Source: an uncultured Lachnospira sp.
Lineage (GTDB): Bacteria > Bacillota > Clostridia > Lachnospirales > Lachnospiraceae
NCBI GenBank assembly: GCA_910585095.1
Contig: CAJUBU010000027.1
Location: 1 to 37,077, forward strand
Length of the DNA: 37,077 nucleotides
Reading direction: 5' to 3'
A program made the translations under genes and the position numbers. Under the pieces are notes generated by a model. That model was not told where the DNA came from. It worked only from the letters and a program-made list of their open reading frames with translations, and searched no databases. Each line of letters starts with the position of its first letter. Within the stretch, counting starts at the first letter, position 1. Of the stretch, positions 25,790 through 34,040 are shown one piece after another.

Positions 25790-25817
25790 TGTTGTAAAAT
25801 AAACTTTTTTTGTTGTA
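25790..25817 (-). promoter_or_regulatory. LytTR-type direct-repeat operator upstream of the regulator
   Basis: Minus-strand TACAACA occurs at 25811-25817 and 25790-25796, 21 bp apart, each within a longer repeated unit AAAAAAGTTTATTYTACAACA. It lies about 75-100 bp upstream of the regulator start. It matches the site at 23533-23560. Confidence 0.6.
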
Positions 25818-25877
25818 GAATAAACTTTTTTCACTTATTATGGTAATGAACAGGAAGCCTGCAAAATAGCTATTACA

Positions 25878-26843
25878 CTAAATACATCCAAATGCTGTCA
25901 AGTTCGATAATTCCTCTTTTAAATCTTTTCCTTTTGTAGTAAGAAAATCCCCCGCTATCAACGCATTAATACCTGCTTTATATCCTTTATATTCGTCTTT
26001 TCCCATAGCATTTTGTCGTCCTCCTGCAAAGCATAACGTTTTATCTGGCATTATTATCCGAAACATTGCAATGGTGCGAAGTATTTGGTCGATACTCAAA
26101 AGAGGATGATGTTCTAATCTTGTACCTGCAATAGGATTTAAAATATTAATTGGAACACAATCTACATTTAATTCTTGCAAAGCATATGCCATCTCTATAC
26201 GCTGCTGTGGTGTTTCACCCATTGATATAATGCCGCCACTGCAAATTTCCATACCTGCTGCACGCGCTATACGGATTGTTTCCAGTTTATCAGCATAACT
26301 ATGTGTAGAACATATTTGCGGAAAAAAACTAGGAGCTGTTTCAATATTGTGATGATACCTAGTAACACCGCATTGAACCAAATCCTGCGCCCTTTGCTTA
26401 TCAAGACTGCCTAGCGATGCACATAATGCAATACCCGTTTCATTATGTAACCGCTGATAAATTTGTAAAATATGCGCAAACTCCAAATCACTTAATCGCT
26501 CGCCGCTTGTCACTAAACTAAATCGCTCTACCCCATATTTTTGCAATTTTACAGCATGTGCTACAATTTCATCAGAACAAATATTTCCAATTTTAACAAT
26601 ATGAACATCACAATTATGATATACAGATTGCGCACAAAAAGCACAATCCCCGCTACATGTTCCAACTTTTGCCGCATAAATAGCACACATTTTCACTCGA
26701 TTGCCGCAATGTTTTTTTGTAATTACATTTGCTACATGAATAAGCTCTTTTAATGCTATACCATCCGATTCCATCATCATCAATGCTTCATCCATTGTTG
26801 GAATATACCCTTCTGCTATTTGGTCTAAAATCTGTTTTTTCAT
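25878..26843 (-). CDS. bioB: biotin synthase
   Basis: Radical-SAM biotin synthase (about 321 residues) inserts sulfur into dethiobiotin in the last step of biotin synthesis. The 4Fe-4S motif appears as CSGDCAFCAQS, the form of CxxxCxxC used by BioB. Further conserved blocks are YHHNIETAP, GGIISMGE, INILNPIAGT and CFAGGRQN. An open frame continues 25 codons further upstream, but ATG 26841-26843 has GAGGAT just before it and the upstream codons overlap the shared leader motif. No other biotin gene is in the window. A BirA-type operator overlaps its promoter, so it is probably repressed by biotin. Confidence 0.94.
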   Translation of the reverse strand: MKKQILDQIAEGYIPTMDEALMMMESDGIALKELIHVANVITKKHCGNRVKMCAIYAAKVGTCSGDCAFCAQSVYHNCDVHIVKIGNICSDEIVAHAVKLQKYGVERFSLVTSGERLSDLEFAHILQIYQRLHNETGIALCASLGSLDKQRAQDLVQCGVTRYHHNIETAPSFFPQICSTHSYADKLETIRIARAAGMEICSGGIISMGETPQQRIEMAYALQELNVDCVPINILNPIAGTRLEHHPLLSIDQILRTIAMFRIIMPDKTLCFAGGRQNAMGKDEYKGYKAGINALIAGDFLTTKGKDLKEELSNLTAFGCI

Positions 26844-26850
26844 TATAATC

Positions 26851-26865
26851 CTCATTTCTGCACTG
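26851..26865 (-). promoter_or_regulatory. bioB leader: partial copy of the shared 5' element
   Basis: The minus-strand sequence CAGTGCAGAAATGAGGAT before the start is nearly identical to the 3' half of the uvrA leader element. No hairpin with a complementary loop is visible upstream in this leader, so only the Shine-Dalgarno-proximal half is conserved. Confidence 0.45.
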
Positions 26866-26941
26866 TTTTTTACCCGATTAAGTACAAAATTTTTTATATG
26901 TATCAAAAAATCTACCAATATAGTGTTTTTAACAAAAAGGT

Positions 26942-26971
26942 ATTATACCTAAAAACAGCCCAAATTGTCAA
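26942..26971 (-). promoter_or_regulatory. bioB promoter
   Basis: Minus-strand TTGACA (26966-26971) and TATAAT (26942-26947) are both perfect hexamers, spaced by 18 bases. The -35 lies inside one half of the BirA-type operator. Confidence 0.75.
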
Positions 26972-26996
26972 CTTTTATCAATAAATAAGTTAACAA
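26965..26996 (-). promoter_or_regulatory. BirA-type biotin operator
   Basis: On the minus strand TTGTTAAC (26989-26996), 16 bases, then GTTGACAA (26965-26972) closely matches the bacterial BirA palindrome TTGTTAAC-N14-16-GTTAACAA, with one mismatch. The downstream half covers the -35 box, a good position for repression by biotinyl-BirA. Confidence 0.8.
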
Positions 26997-27006
26997 TTTT
27001 TTTAAT

Positions 27007-27044
27007 TAAAAGATATTTACAATCCGCTTCATTGCTTACTCATT
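27007..27044. repeat. dispersed repeat, copy 5 (left end only)
   Basis: AGATATTTACAATCCGCTTC, then ATTGCTTACTCA, matches the left end of the family. It abuts the stop codon of the leftward gene ending at 27043. Confidence 0.5.
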
Positions 27045-27786
27045 AATTCATACTAAATTTATCATAATAAGCCATTATCGTTTCATCAAGCTTATTATAT
27101 ACCTCCTCAGCAGTAGAGCCAGAATAAGTAGTCTGCCAACTTCCATAATTAAGTGTATCCTTATAACTTGACTGTGTCATTTTATAATCTTCAAAGCGCA
27201 ATGATTTTTTATCATAAGTAATATTTTTATTTAAGTCTTTTTTTATTTCCTTTTGCATTTGATAATTGGCATATAACATCTGTGTATCCCAACGCCTCAA
27301 AACATTTTCATCAATAGAAAGCTTCTTAAAATTGATACCTTTTTCTTCAAATGCCTTTATAATATCACTATAATAATACGGCTCTATCGAAATTTTCATT
27401 TTATAAAATATTTCAACTTCTTTTCTATCTGCTTGTAAATCAGAATAACTTTTAGAATATTCTTTGATTTGTTCATCCATTTTTTGAGTAACTACTTTGA
27501 CGCCCTCTTGATTACTAGAATCAGGACGAATAAAAAGCATAGGAACAAACATACAAATAATTATAAATGTCAATGAGATAAGCACAATTTTTATGCCTTT
27601 CATACGTTTACGACTATTCTCATTTTTACTTTTGCCACTTTGATAAACCAAAAATAAAATTATTTCAAATGCAAAACATACAATAAATAAAACCCTAACT
27701 ATCAAATTAGGTATAACATCCGATATAACAACCGACAACAATGTTGCAATAATTGAAAGTACAATTCCCCAATCTTCTTTTTTCAT
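27043..27786 (-). CDS. hypothetical membrane protein, 247 aa
   Basis: I do not recognise this protein. It has three predicted transmembrane segments in the first 90 residues (about 8-26, 30-48 and 65-87). A hydrophilic, Lys/Tyr-rich C-terminal domain of about 155 residues follows, probably outside the membrane, with possible coiled coil near 100-130. I start at ATG 27784-27786, which follows GAGGAGTATT; four further codons upstream are part of the shared leader. The gene is monocistronic and carries a full copy of the hairpin/pseudoknot leader also found before uvrA and the chemoreceptor gene. Confidence 0.7.
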   Translation of the reverse strand: MKKEDWGIVLSIIATLLSVVISDVIPNLIVRVLFIVCFAFEIILFLVYQSGKSKNENSRKRMKGIKIVLISLTFIIICMFVPMLFIRPDSSNQEGVKVVTQKMDEQIKEYSKSYSDLQADRKEVEIFYKMKISIEPYYYSDIIKAFEEKGINFKKLSIDENVLRRWDTQMLYANYQMQKEIKKDLNKNITYDKKSLRFEDYKMTQSSYKDTLNYGSWQTTYSGSTAEEVYNKLDETIMAYYDKFSMN

Positions 27787-27790
27787 AATA

Positions 27791-27892
27791 CTCCTCATTT
27801 CTGCGCTGCTTTTTATATAAAGAATCTATAATTCTTTTTAGAACTTCTGGTTTTTCTGGATAACTTTGTGTCAAACAGCGTACAAACACAAA
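27791..27892 (-). promoter_or_regulatory. 5' leader element (hairpin plus pseudoknot candidate)
   Basis: Hairpin TTTGTGT/ACACAAA (27886-27892 with 27865-27871). Its loop TACGCTGTTT (27873-27882) can pair at 9 of 10 positions with AAGCAGCGCA (27802-27811), directly upstream of the GAGGAG Shine-Dalgarno (27791-27796). It is homologous to the uvrA and chemoreceptor leaders. Confidence 0.6.
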
Positions 27893-27935
27893 TTGCTTGT
27901 GAAATTATTTTTTTCACACAATCATTCTCTGTAAC

Positions 27936-27964
27936 ATTATATTTGTTAATTTATTTTAACACAA
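27936..27964 (-). promoter_or_regulatory. promoter of the membrane-protein gene
   Basis: Minus-strand TTGTGT (27959-27964) and TATAAT (27936-27941) are spaced by 17 bases. The predicted transcript start lies about 40 bases before the leader hairpin. Confidence 0.5.
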
Positions 27965-28046
27965 AATAAATGATACGCAAAGAGGAATTATATGTTCATA
28001 TTATCAAGTCAAGAATTATTTTAATTATCATGTCAATAAAATATAA

Positions 28047-28094
28047 AAAAAGGATATCCTAAAAATTATTTAATAACTTTTAAGATACCTTTTT
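28047..28094 (-). terminator. terminator of the DUF6891-like gene
   Basis: A long A/T-rich imperfect stem (AAAAAAGGTATC.. with ..GATATCCTTTTTT on the minus strand) ends in a run of T residues. It lies 26 bp past the stop codon at 28120. Confidence 0.6.
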
Positions 28095-28119
28095 TGTCCC
28101 TGCTTTAGTATAACTGTTG

Positions 28120-28716
28120 CTAATTTTTATATTGTTTATCCCACACCATATTTAAAATGGCTACTCTTTTATCAGCCGAACCTTCCCATTTTGTGGAAAA
28201 TCCAACACTTTCTAATTCATTAACAATTATTTGTCCAATTTTTACAGCATCAATCTCATCCGAATAATTGCCAAAACAAAAATAAAGCGTTGTAGAACCA
28301 TCAAAAAGATGTTCTAAATCCTGCATCGTATAAAAACAATAACCAATAATCGTTTCACCTTCTTCCATGCGTTCTGTGGCTTCTTCGTTACAATCATCAA
28401 TACCATCTGACAATGTATATCCAGCACAATGCTGTGTAACAATGCCTTTTTGTTCCATATTGGCAAAAGCATGATCAAGCTTAAAAAAATATTCTTGTGT
28501 TCCCATATTTTGAAATTTATCACGCAACGCGGCAATAACTGCATAAAAGTCAATATCTGCAATATTTTCCATATCATCAGGATAACTTTCTTCAATATAT
28601 AACTCACAATCTTGTTCTATCTCTTCATTTGATAAAAATCCTGCTTTTATATCATTTATTATTTGTTCTTCTACTTCATTTGCACAACATTCATCCAATT
28701 TGTCTTTCCAATCCAT
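28120..28716 (-). CDS. DUF6891-like protein of unknown function
   Basis: This is a 198-residue acidic, soluble protein. The pattern LDHAFANMEQKGIVTQHCAG (about 82-101), then a block with GYCFYTMQDLEHL and LYFCFGNY, then a C-terminal strand with VGFSTKWEGSADKRVAI resembles DUF6891 proteins as I recall them; function is unknown. There is no signal peptide or membrane segment. It is monocistronic, with a GGAG ribosome-binding site a few bases before the ATG. The copy 6 repeat lies upstream. Confidence 0.75.
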   Translation of the reverse strand: MDWKDKLDECCANEVEEQIINDIKAGFLSNEEIEQDCELYIEESYPDDMENIADIDFYAVIAALRDKFQNMGTQEYFFKLDHAFANMEQKGIVTQHCAGYTLSDGIDDCNEEATERMEEGETIIGYCFYTMQDLEHLFDGSTTLYFCFGNYSDEIDAVKIGQIIVNELESVGFSTKWEGSADKRVAILNMVWDKQYKN

Positions 28717-28777
28717 AATTAAAATTCTCCTTATTTTTTATTCTTTTATTTTAATAGCATCTATAAATGTTCTATAA

Positions 28778-28935
28778 GTTAAGTGGATATTCGCAATCCG
28801 CTACGCTACTTGCTCAAACCATCTAGCTACTATCGTAGCTTTTCAGTGGGAGCTTATACTCCCACTGAAACAAGCAAGTCCCCCCACTTATGCCTTTGCA
28901 ACATTGAAGTGGGGAACTTCCTTGATGAGGTTAAA
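28778..28935. repeat. dispersed repeat, copy 6 (longest copy)
   Basis: This ~158-bp element is dense in hairpins: GGAT..ATCC at the left end, AGCTAC-TATC-GTAGCT, AGTGGGAG-CTTATA-CTCCCACT, and CCCCACTT..AAGTGGGG near the right end. It ends CTTGATGAGGTTAAA. Subterminal palindromes of this kind, with no terminal inverted repeat, are typical of IS200/IS605-derived non-autonomous elements. Confidence 0.75.
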
Positions 28936-29135
28936 ATTATAGAATTTATTAGTAATATTTGTAAATTCTATATTTATATATTAATGATAATTTATTTTAA
29001 GTATACTATTTTTTTTATTTTTGTCAACTCTAAATGAAAATATCCGTTATTTCCTTTCATGATTTTTGTTAATCTTATTATTGTTTTTGATAATTTCATA
29101 AAAACTTACATATTTGTAAAAATAAACAAAATCAA

Positions 29136-29168
29136 TTAAAGCAAGGGACTTATTTGATGAGATTAAAA
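29136..29168. repeat. dispersed repeat, copy 7 (right end only)
   Basis: TAAAGCAAGGGACTTATTTG, then ATGAGATTAAAA, matches the right end of the family (CTTGATGAGGTTAAA). The rest of the 330-bp gap to the next gene is AT-rich with no coding signal. Confidence 0.5.
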
Positions 29169-29205
29169 AATTCTTAAAAATAAACTTAACAAAATAAATT
29201 TCATC

Positions 29206-29233
29206 TTGTAGATTTAAAATAATGTGCTATAAT
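29206..29233 (+). promoter_or_regulatory. promoter of the second LytTR/GHKL operon
   Basis: TTGTAG (29206-29211) and TATAAT (29228-29233) are spaced by 16 bases, with GAGGA before the ATG at 29269. No 21-bp TACAACA repeat like that of the first LytTR system is present. Confidence 0.55.
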
Positions 29234-29268
29234 TTTTAAACATATTGTAATATTTTGAGGAAAAATAA

Positions 29269-30003
29269 ATGAACATAACAATTTGTGATGATAATATACA
29301 TGATTTAACCAAATTGGAAATTTTACTAGAAAAATATAAAACATTACATTCTAATATTGATTTTGAAATAGAACAATTCTTAAATCCATCTATATTATAC
29401 AAGAAAATACAAGAAGACAAACTTGCAAATATCTATATACTCGATATTCTTATGTCTGAAACTACAGGGATTGAACTTGGCAATATGATTAGAACACATG
29501 GTGATAAAAATGTTATCATTTACACGACTTCATCGGATGATTTTGCTTTGGATGCTTATCATATTCATGCGGTGCGCTATTTGCTAAAACCAATCCAAGA
29601 AAACCAATTTTTTGAAGCAATGGACTATGCCCTATCATATATGGAATTAAGAAAGGTCCCCCTATATTCAATAAAAACAAAAGATGGATTAATATCTGTA
29701 CCCTATTCCAATATTGAATATATTGAAAATGCCTCAAGATTGTTACATATTCATCAGACAGATGGCAAAACTATAACAAGCATTTTTATAAGAAAATCGT
29801 TTGAAGATGAAGTAAATGAACTGTCTAATGATTTATGTTTTCTAAAAATCCATAAATCTTTTATAGTGAATATGAATTTTATACAAAAACTAGAAGGGAA
29901 TAATATAACAATGAAAAGCGGTGCGATTGTCCCTATCAGTAAAAAAAATACAACAAATGTAAAAAGACAATATCTTTTATTTTTGTCTAAACAATTTGCA
30001 TAG
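29269..30003 (+). CDS. LytTR-family response regulator (second system)
   Basis: This is a 244-residue cytoplasmic regulator. The receiver has the acidic pair in MNITICDDN, the phospho-acceptor Asp in YILDILMSETTGIE (about 58) and Lys in LLKPIQE (about 108). The LytTR domain spans about 140-235 (ISVPYSNIEYIE, then FLKIHKSFIVNMNFI). A GAGGA ribosome-binding site precedes the ATG. It is followed after 9 bp by a GHKL kinase and forms a two-gene operon opposite in direction to the first LytTR pair. Confidence 0.93.
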   Translation: MNITICDDNIHDLTKLEILLEKYKTLHSNIDFEIEQFLNPSILYKKIQEDKLANIYILDILMSETTGIELGNMIRTHGDKNVIIYTTSSDDFALDAYHIHAVRYLLKPIQENQFFEAMDYALSYMELRKVPLYSIKTKDGLISVPYSNIEYIENASRLLHIHQTDGKTITSIFIRKSFEDEVNELSNDLCFLKIHKSFIVNMNFIQKLEGNNITMKSGAIVPISKKNTTNVKRQYLLFLSKQFA

Positions 30004-30012
30004 GAAATTTTA

Positions 30013-31302
30013 ATGAATTATTTTAACAATATTTCTTATATGATAAGTCATCTATTTTTGATGCTGTTTATATATCTGTTCGTTACACACCGCTACTCCA
30101 AAACAATAACAAAAGGAATTTGTTTTACTTCATTTTTATTGCTTGGCATAACAGATTGTATAAAATTAAATCTATTTCCTGACAGTAATTTATGTTATTT
30201 TATAATAACGTTGCTTCAAATATTCATAACACAATTTACTGGTATATTTATATCCAAAAAAAGAAATACTAAAGTACTTTTTATAGGGCTGAGTGCTTCC
30301 AACTATACCATTATGGGAAGCGTTACAGCAGCTATTTTATATATTTACACCAAAAACATTCCTTTTGCTTTATTAGGAAATTTTATTGTACATACAGTTT
30401 TACTTTTTATATTATATCATAGTATTCGCAATATCTGGGTTAAACAATATGAAAATGAATACACAAAAGACTGGTGGAAACTATGTTTTATCCCTGTATT
30501 TTTCTACTGTAGTTTTTCTTTTATTGCATTTTTTCCATATACACTTTATGATAACCCTAACAATATTCCTGGTATTATATTTTTTATGTTGACAATGATT
30601 GTATCGTATGTTGTAGTGTTGCAGTATATAGAAAATGATTCCAAACAAAAAGATATGTACTGGAAAAATGCGCTATTTGAATCGTATATTAAAGGATTAG
30701 AAAATCAATATTACTTAGTGGAACAATCGGAAAAAAATATAAAAATACTGCGTCATGATATCCGACACTATTCTAGTATGATAAATCAACTTTTAAATGA
30801 ACAAAAATATGAGGAAATACGAAATATTTTAACACATATTGATGCTGTAGCTGACGAACATAAAGTTATCCGATATTGCTATCATCTTATTGCCAATACT
30901 ATTCTTTCAAAAATGATGGAAAAATCTTCTTCCTTTGATATTGATGTTCATTTAGATGTAAATATTCCAAAGACTGTTACAGTCAATGATTATGAATTTT
31001 CTTCAGTCATTGCCAATCTATTTGAAAATGCTATTATTTGTGTAAAAAATTTTGAAAAAGAAGAACGCTATATTGATATTATAATTCATTGTACAAAAGA
31101 ACAATTATTTATTCAAATGAAGAATCGGTATAAAGAAGAAATTACTTTTGATTCCTTAACAGGATTGCCCAAAAGTAAAAAAAATGGCAATCATGGTCTT
31201 GGTATGCAAAGCGCTTTAACTTTTTGTCAAAAAATTGGAGGAACTATTGACTGTTTTTGTCAAGATGGTTTTTTCTATATCATCTTATTTGCTAAATTTT
31301 AA
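30013..31302 (+). CDS. GHKL-family sensor histidine kinase (second system)
   Basis: This 429-residue kinase has about six transmembrane segments in residues 10-205. The phospho-acceptor His is in ILRHDIRHYSSM (about 248). The GHKL ATPase has NLFENAI as N-box and GNHGLGMQSAL as the glycine lid. AGGAAA precedes the ATG and overlaps the regulator stop. The signal is unknown; as with the first pair there is no processing protease or propeptide gene nearby. An inverted repeat (31303-31312 with 31407-31416) followed by T8 may act as a distant terminator. Confidence 0.9.
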   Translation: MNYFNNISYMISHLFLMLFIYLFVTHRYSKTITKGICFTSFLLLGITDCIKLNLFPDSNLCYFIITLLQIFITQFTGIFISKKRNTKVLFIGLSASNYTIMGSVTAAILYIYTKNIPFALLGNFIVHTVLLFILYHSIRNIWVKQYENEYTKDWWKLCFIPVFFYCSFSFIAFFPYTLYDNPNNIPGIIFFMLTMIVSYVVVLQYIENDSKQKDMYWKNALFESYIKGLENQYYLVEQSEKNIKILRHDIRHYSSMINQLLNEQKYEEIRNILTHIDAVADEHKVIRYCYHLIANTILSKMMEKSSSFDIDVHLDVNIPKTVTVNDYEFSSVIANLFENAIICVKNFEKEERYIDIIIHCTKEQLFIQMKNRYKEEITFDSLTGLPKSKKNGNHGLGMQSALTFCQKIGGTIDCFCQDGFFYIILFAKF

Positions 31303-31515
31303 AACAAGATATAACCAAGTAAACTTAAACCAACTGGCAACCCTTTTATTTATTAAACATATTATTATGTAATAAATTTAAAAATATACAAAAAATATAT
31401 TTTTTATATCTTGTTATAATTTGGCTTTTTTTTGCGAAATATTGTATCTGATGAAATGAATGAAAAAGCGTTATAATGAAGAAGATTATCATAATTTGAT
31501 AACGGAGGGATTATA

Positions 31516-33435
31516 ATGCAAAAAACTTTTATTCGATATACATTTGCTATCATTACATCAGCTATTTTTTTAATATTTTTTATTAACCTTTTAATTACAC
31601 TGCATACGCTTGAATCACAGCAATACAATAAATTTTATACCAAATCGGAACAAGTTATTCACACACTTGAAACAAATCAAGCTGAACTTGCTATTTTACA
31701 GAAAAACTTAGACGAGGATTATCTCACACGTGCAAAGGCTGCTGCCTATATATTTGACACACAAGAAGAAATTACCATGAATGTTGATGAGATGGAATAT
31801 TTAGCAAAACTTTTAAATGTAGATGAATTACATGTAATCGATGAAAATGGTTTTATTGTAGCGGCTTCTGTTTCAAGATATGTTGGTTTTGATATGTCAA
31901 AACATGAACAAACTCGTCCTTTTCTAGCTATGCTTGAAAAGGATAAGGAACAAGATTACTTAATTCAAGAGGCACAACCCAATGCTGCTGACAATAAAAT
32001 TATGCAGTATATTGGTGTAACTAGAAAAGAAAAAAAAGGAATTGTTCAAGTTGGTTTTAAACCCACTAGACAATTAGAAGCCAAAGCAAGAAATACGTAT
32101 GAATATATATTCTCACGATTTCCTACGGATTCGGGTGAAGAGCTTTTTGCAGTAGACCGTTCTACAGGTGATATTTTAGGACATTCTGATGGTATGGATA
32201 CGGATTTTTCTGCCTCCTACTACCAACCTGAACAGCTTTTAGAATGTACAAAGGGTTCCTATAAAAAAGAAAAAAACGGCAACTCCATGTATGTTGTAGT
32301 TCGAGAATATGGCAATATTTTAATTGGTCTTGCTATTCCTCAAAATAATTTAACTGGGCAGCTTTTTAAGCAAGTTTTTAATACATTATGGTATTTACTG
32401 TTAATTGAGGCTATTGTGCTTATTCTTTTAAATTATCTTGTAAAACGAAAAGTAGTCAACGGTATTCATTTAATTATACAAAATTTAATTGATATTACAA
32501 ATGGAAACCTAGACACGACTGTAACAGCAGGTAATAATCCAGAGTTAAAAGCATTAAGTTCGGGAATTAATACGATGGTAAAAAGCATAATCAGTATTTC
32601 AGACCGCATTTCTGCCATTATTAAAATTAGTGGTATTCCTCTTGCCGCCTTTGAGTATCAACTAGATGTTCAACATGTATTTATCACTTCGGGCTTTAAA
32701 GAATTGTTGGATATTTCAGAACAAAAAACAAAAGAATTATGCCAAGATTCCATTTTATTTGATAAATATATTAAAAGTATTATCAATAATCCACTAAAAG
32801 GAGAGACGGATATCTTTCAAATAAATGATGGCAAATATGTCCGTATTCATATGTCGGAATCTTCAAACACAAACTTAGGCGTTATTATTGATATCAGTAA
32901 AGACATGATTGAAAAACAACAGATGCAATATGAAAACACACATGATTTTTTAACAAAATTATATAAATATTCATATTTTAAACAACTTGCGGCAGAACGA
33001 TTACAACATATGTCGCCTGAAAATGTCTGTGCTATTGTTATGCTTGATTTAGATTATTTTAAATCTATTAATGATACATTTGGTCATGATATCGGTGACA
33101 AATATTTACAGCATTTCTCCAATGTAATGCTCTCTATGCCATCTGAGCATTTTTTATCTGCAAGACGTTCTGGCGATGAATTTTGTATGATGTTATTTAA
33201 CTGTAATGATAAAAATGATATTACTGAATATCTAAATCAATTTTATCAAGCATTAGAACAAACACCTGTGCAATTATCGGATAGTCAATCCAAAGTAATT
33301 TGTGCTTCCAGCGGCTTTGCTTGGACTTCGGATTTAAACGCGGATATTGATGAACTTTTAAACTGTGCCGATGAAGCCCTCTATGATATAAAAAGAGAGA
33401 CAAAAGGACGCTTTGGAGAATATCATATGTCATAA
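31516..33435 (+). CDS. membrane-bound diguanylate cyclase
   Basis: This 639-residue enzyme should make c-di-GMP. TM1 is at about 8-30, followed by a Cache-like extracellular sensor (about 30-290). TM2 (LWYLLLIEAIVLILLNYLV) leads into a HAMP-like linker, a PAS-like segment and a C-terminal GGDEF domain from about 475. The active-site loop reads SGDEF (RRSGDEF), a variant in which the first Gly is Ser; substrate-binding DLDYFKSINDTFGH is intact. No RxxD inhibitory site precedes the signature. A strong GGAGGG ribosome-binding site and a TATAAT -10 (31472-31477) lie upstream. Confidence 0.93.
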   Translation: MQKTFIRYTFAIITSAIFLIFFINLLITLHTLESQQYNKFYTKSEQVIHTLETNQAELAILQKNLDEDYLTRAKAAAYIFDTQEEITMNVDEMEYLAKLLNVDELHVIDENGFIVAASVSRYVGFDMSKHEQTRPFLAMLEKDKEQDYLIQEAQPNAADNKIMQYIGVTRKEKKGIVQVGFKPTRQLEAKARNTYEYIFSRFPTDSGEELFAVDRSTGDILGHSDGMDTDFSASYYQPEQLLECTKGSYKKEKNGNSMYVVVREYGNILIGLAIPQNNLTGQLFKQVFNTLWYLLLIEAIVLILLNYLVKRKVVNGIHLIIQNLIDITNGNLDTTVTAGNNPELKALSSGINTMVKSIISISDRISAIIKISGIPLAAFEYQLDVQHVFITSGFKELLDISEQKTKELCQDSILFDKYIKSIINNPLKGETDIFQINDGKYVRIHMSESSNTNLGVIIDISKDMIEKQQMQYENTHDFLTKLYKYSYFKQLAAERLQHMSPENVCAIVMLDLDYFKSINDTFGHDIGDKYLQHFSNVMLSMPSEHFLSARRSGDEFCMMLFNCNDKNDITEYLNQFYQALEQTPVQLSDSQSKVICASSGFAWTSDLNADIDELLNCADEALYDIKRETKGRFGEYHMS

Positions 33436-33543
33436 TTTATTTTTAAAAAGCTATGAAAAAAATTTGTCAATTAAATCTTCTACGACAAAATACAGTTAAA
33501 TATTATGTTTGATTAGCTTTATACTTTAATTCCAATATTTTTT

Positions 33544-33592
33544 AAGTATGTCAATAATGCGTAAAAAAAAATCGCCTGTTATTGACATACTT
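33544..33592 (+). terminator. terminator of the diguanylate cyclase gene
   Basis: A perfect 14-bp stem AAGTATGTCAATAA (33544-33557) / TTATTGACATACTT (33579-33592) is followed by TTGTTACTTTT on the plus strand. It could also serve the leftward small gene at 33660-33869. Confidence 0.8.
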
Positions 33593-33659
33593 TTGTTACT
33601 TTTAGTAAATATTTTAATATACTTTATATTTCATATCTGTCAACTAACTTCCATAAACA

Positions 33660-33869
33660 TTATTTGATTTTCCTACACTCAATTTCAAACAAACTGCCAT
33701 CTATCGTTTCAATTATAAAAAGATTACATAAATCATTTGTTTCAATATCAACAATTTTCAAGCTATTACTTTCGTTTAACAATTCAAAAAGGTTGTCCTT
33801 AAAAAAATTTAATCTCATATGAATTTTCTTCTTTCCTAATAATATATCATAAGATGTATCTTTTAACAT
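33660..33869 (-). CDS. small hypothetical protein, 69 aa
   Basis: This 69-residue soluble protein has alternating hydrophobic strands (SLKIVDIETNDLCNLFIIET) and a basic N-terminus, consistent with a small beta-rich fold. AAGAAG just before the ATG is only a weak ribosome-binding site. I do not recognise a family. The composition looks coding, and the gap around it has no other use. Confidence 0.5.
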   Translation of the reverse strand: MLKDTSYDILLGKKKIHMRLNFFKDNLFELLNESNSLKIVDIETNDLCNLFIIETIDGSLFEIECRKIK

Positions 33870-34040
33870 CTTCTTAATATTTTTCGATTTAATAATTTAC
33901 TTTTATTTTATTATATAACAACAGGAAATAATATTCAACAGTTTAATAAATATCATTAAACGGTTTATGTATATTTTATTTTTCTCTTTTGATAATATAT
34001 ATTGTACTGTTATTATACTATTAATTAGAAAGGAATTTTT

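Noticed and set aside
27707..27889. 60-codon leftward frame starting at GTG 27887-27889
   Set aside because: It lies across the shared leader and runs out of frame into the membrane-protein gene; no ribosome-binding site precedes it.
31303..31432. Terminator after the second GHKL kinase
   Set aside because: A 10-bp inverted repeat (31303-31312 with 31407-31416) followed by T8 exists, but the arms are about 95 nt apart, too far for a standard intrinsic terminator.
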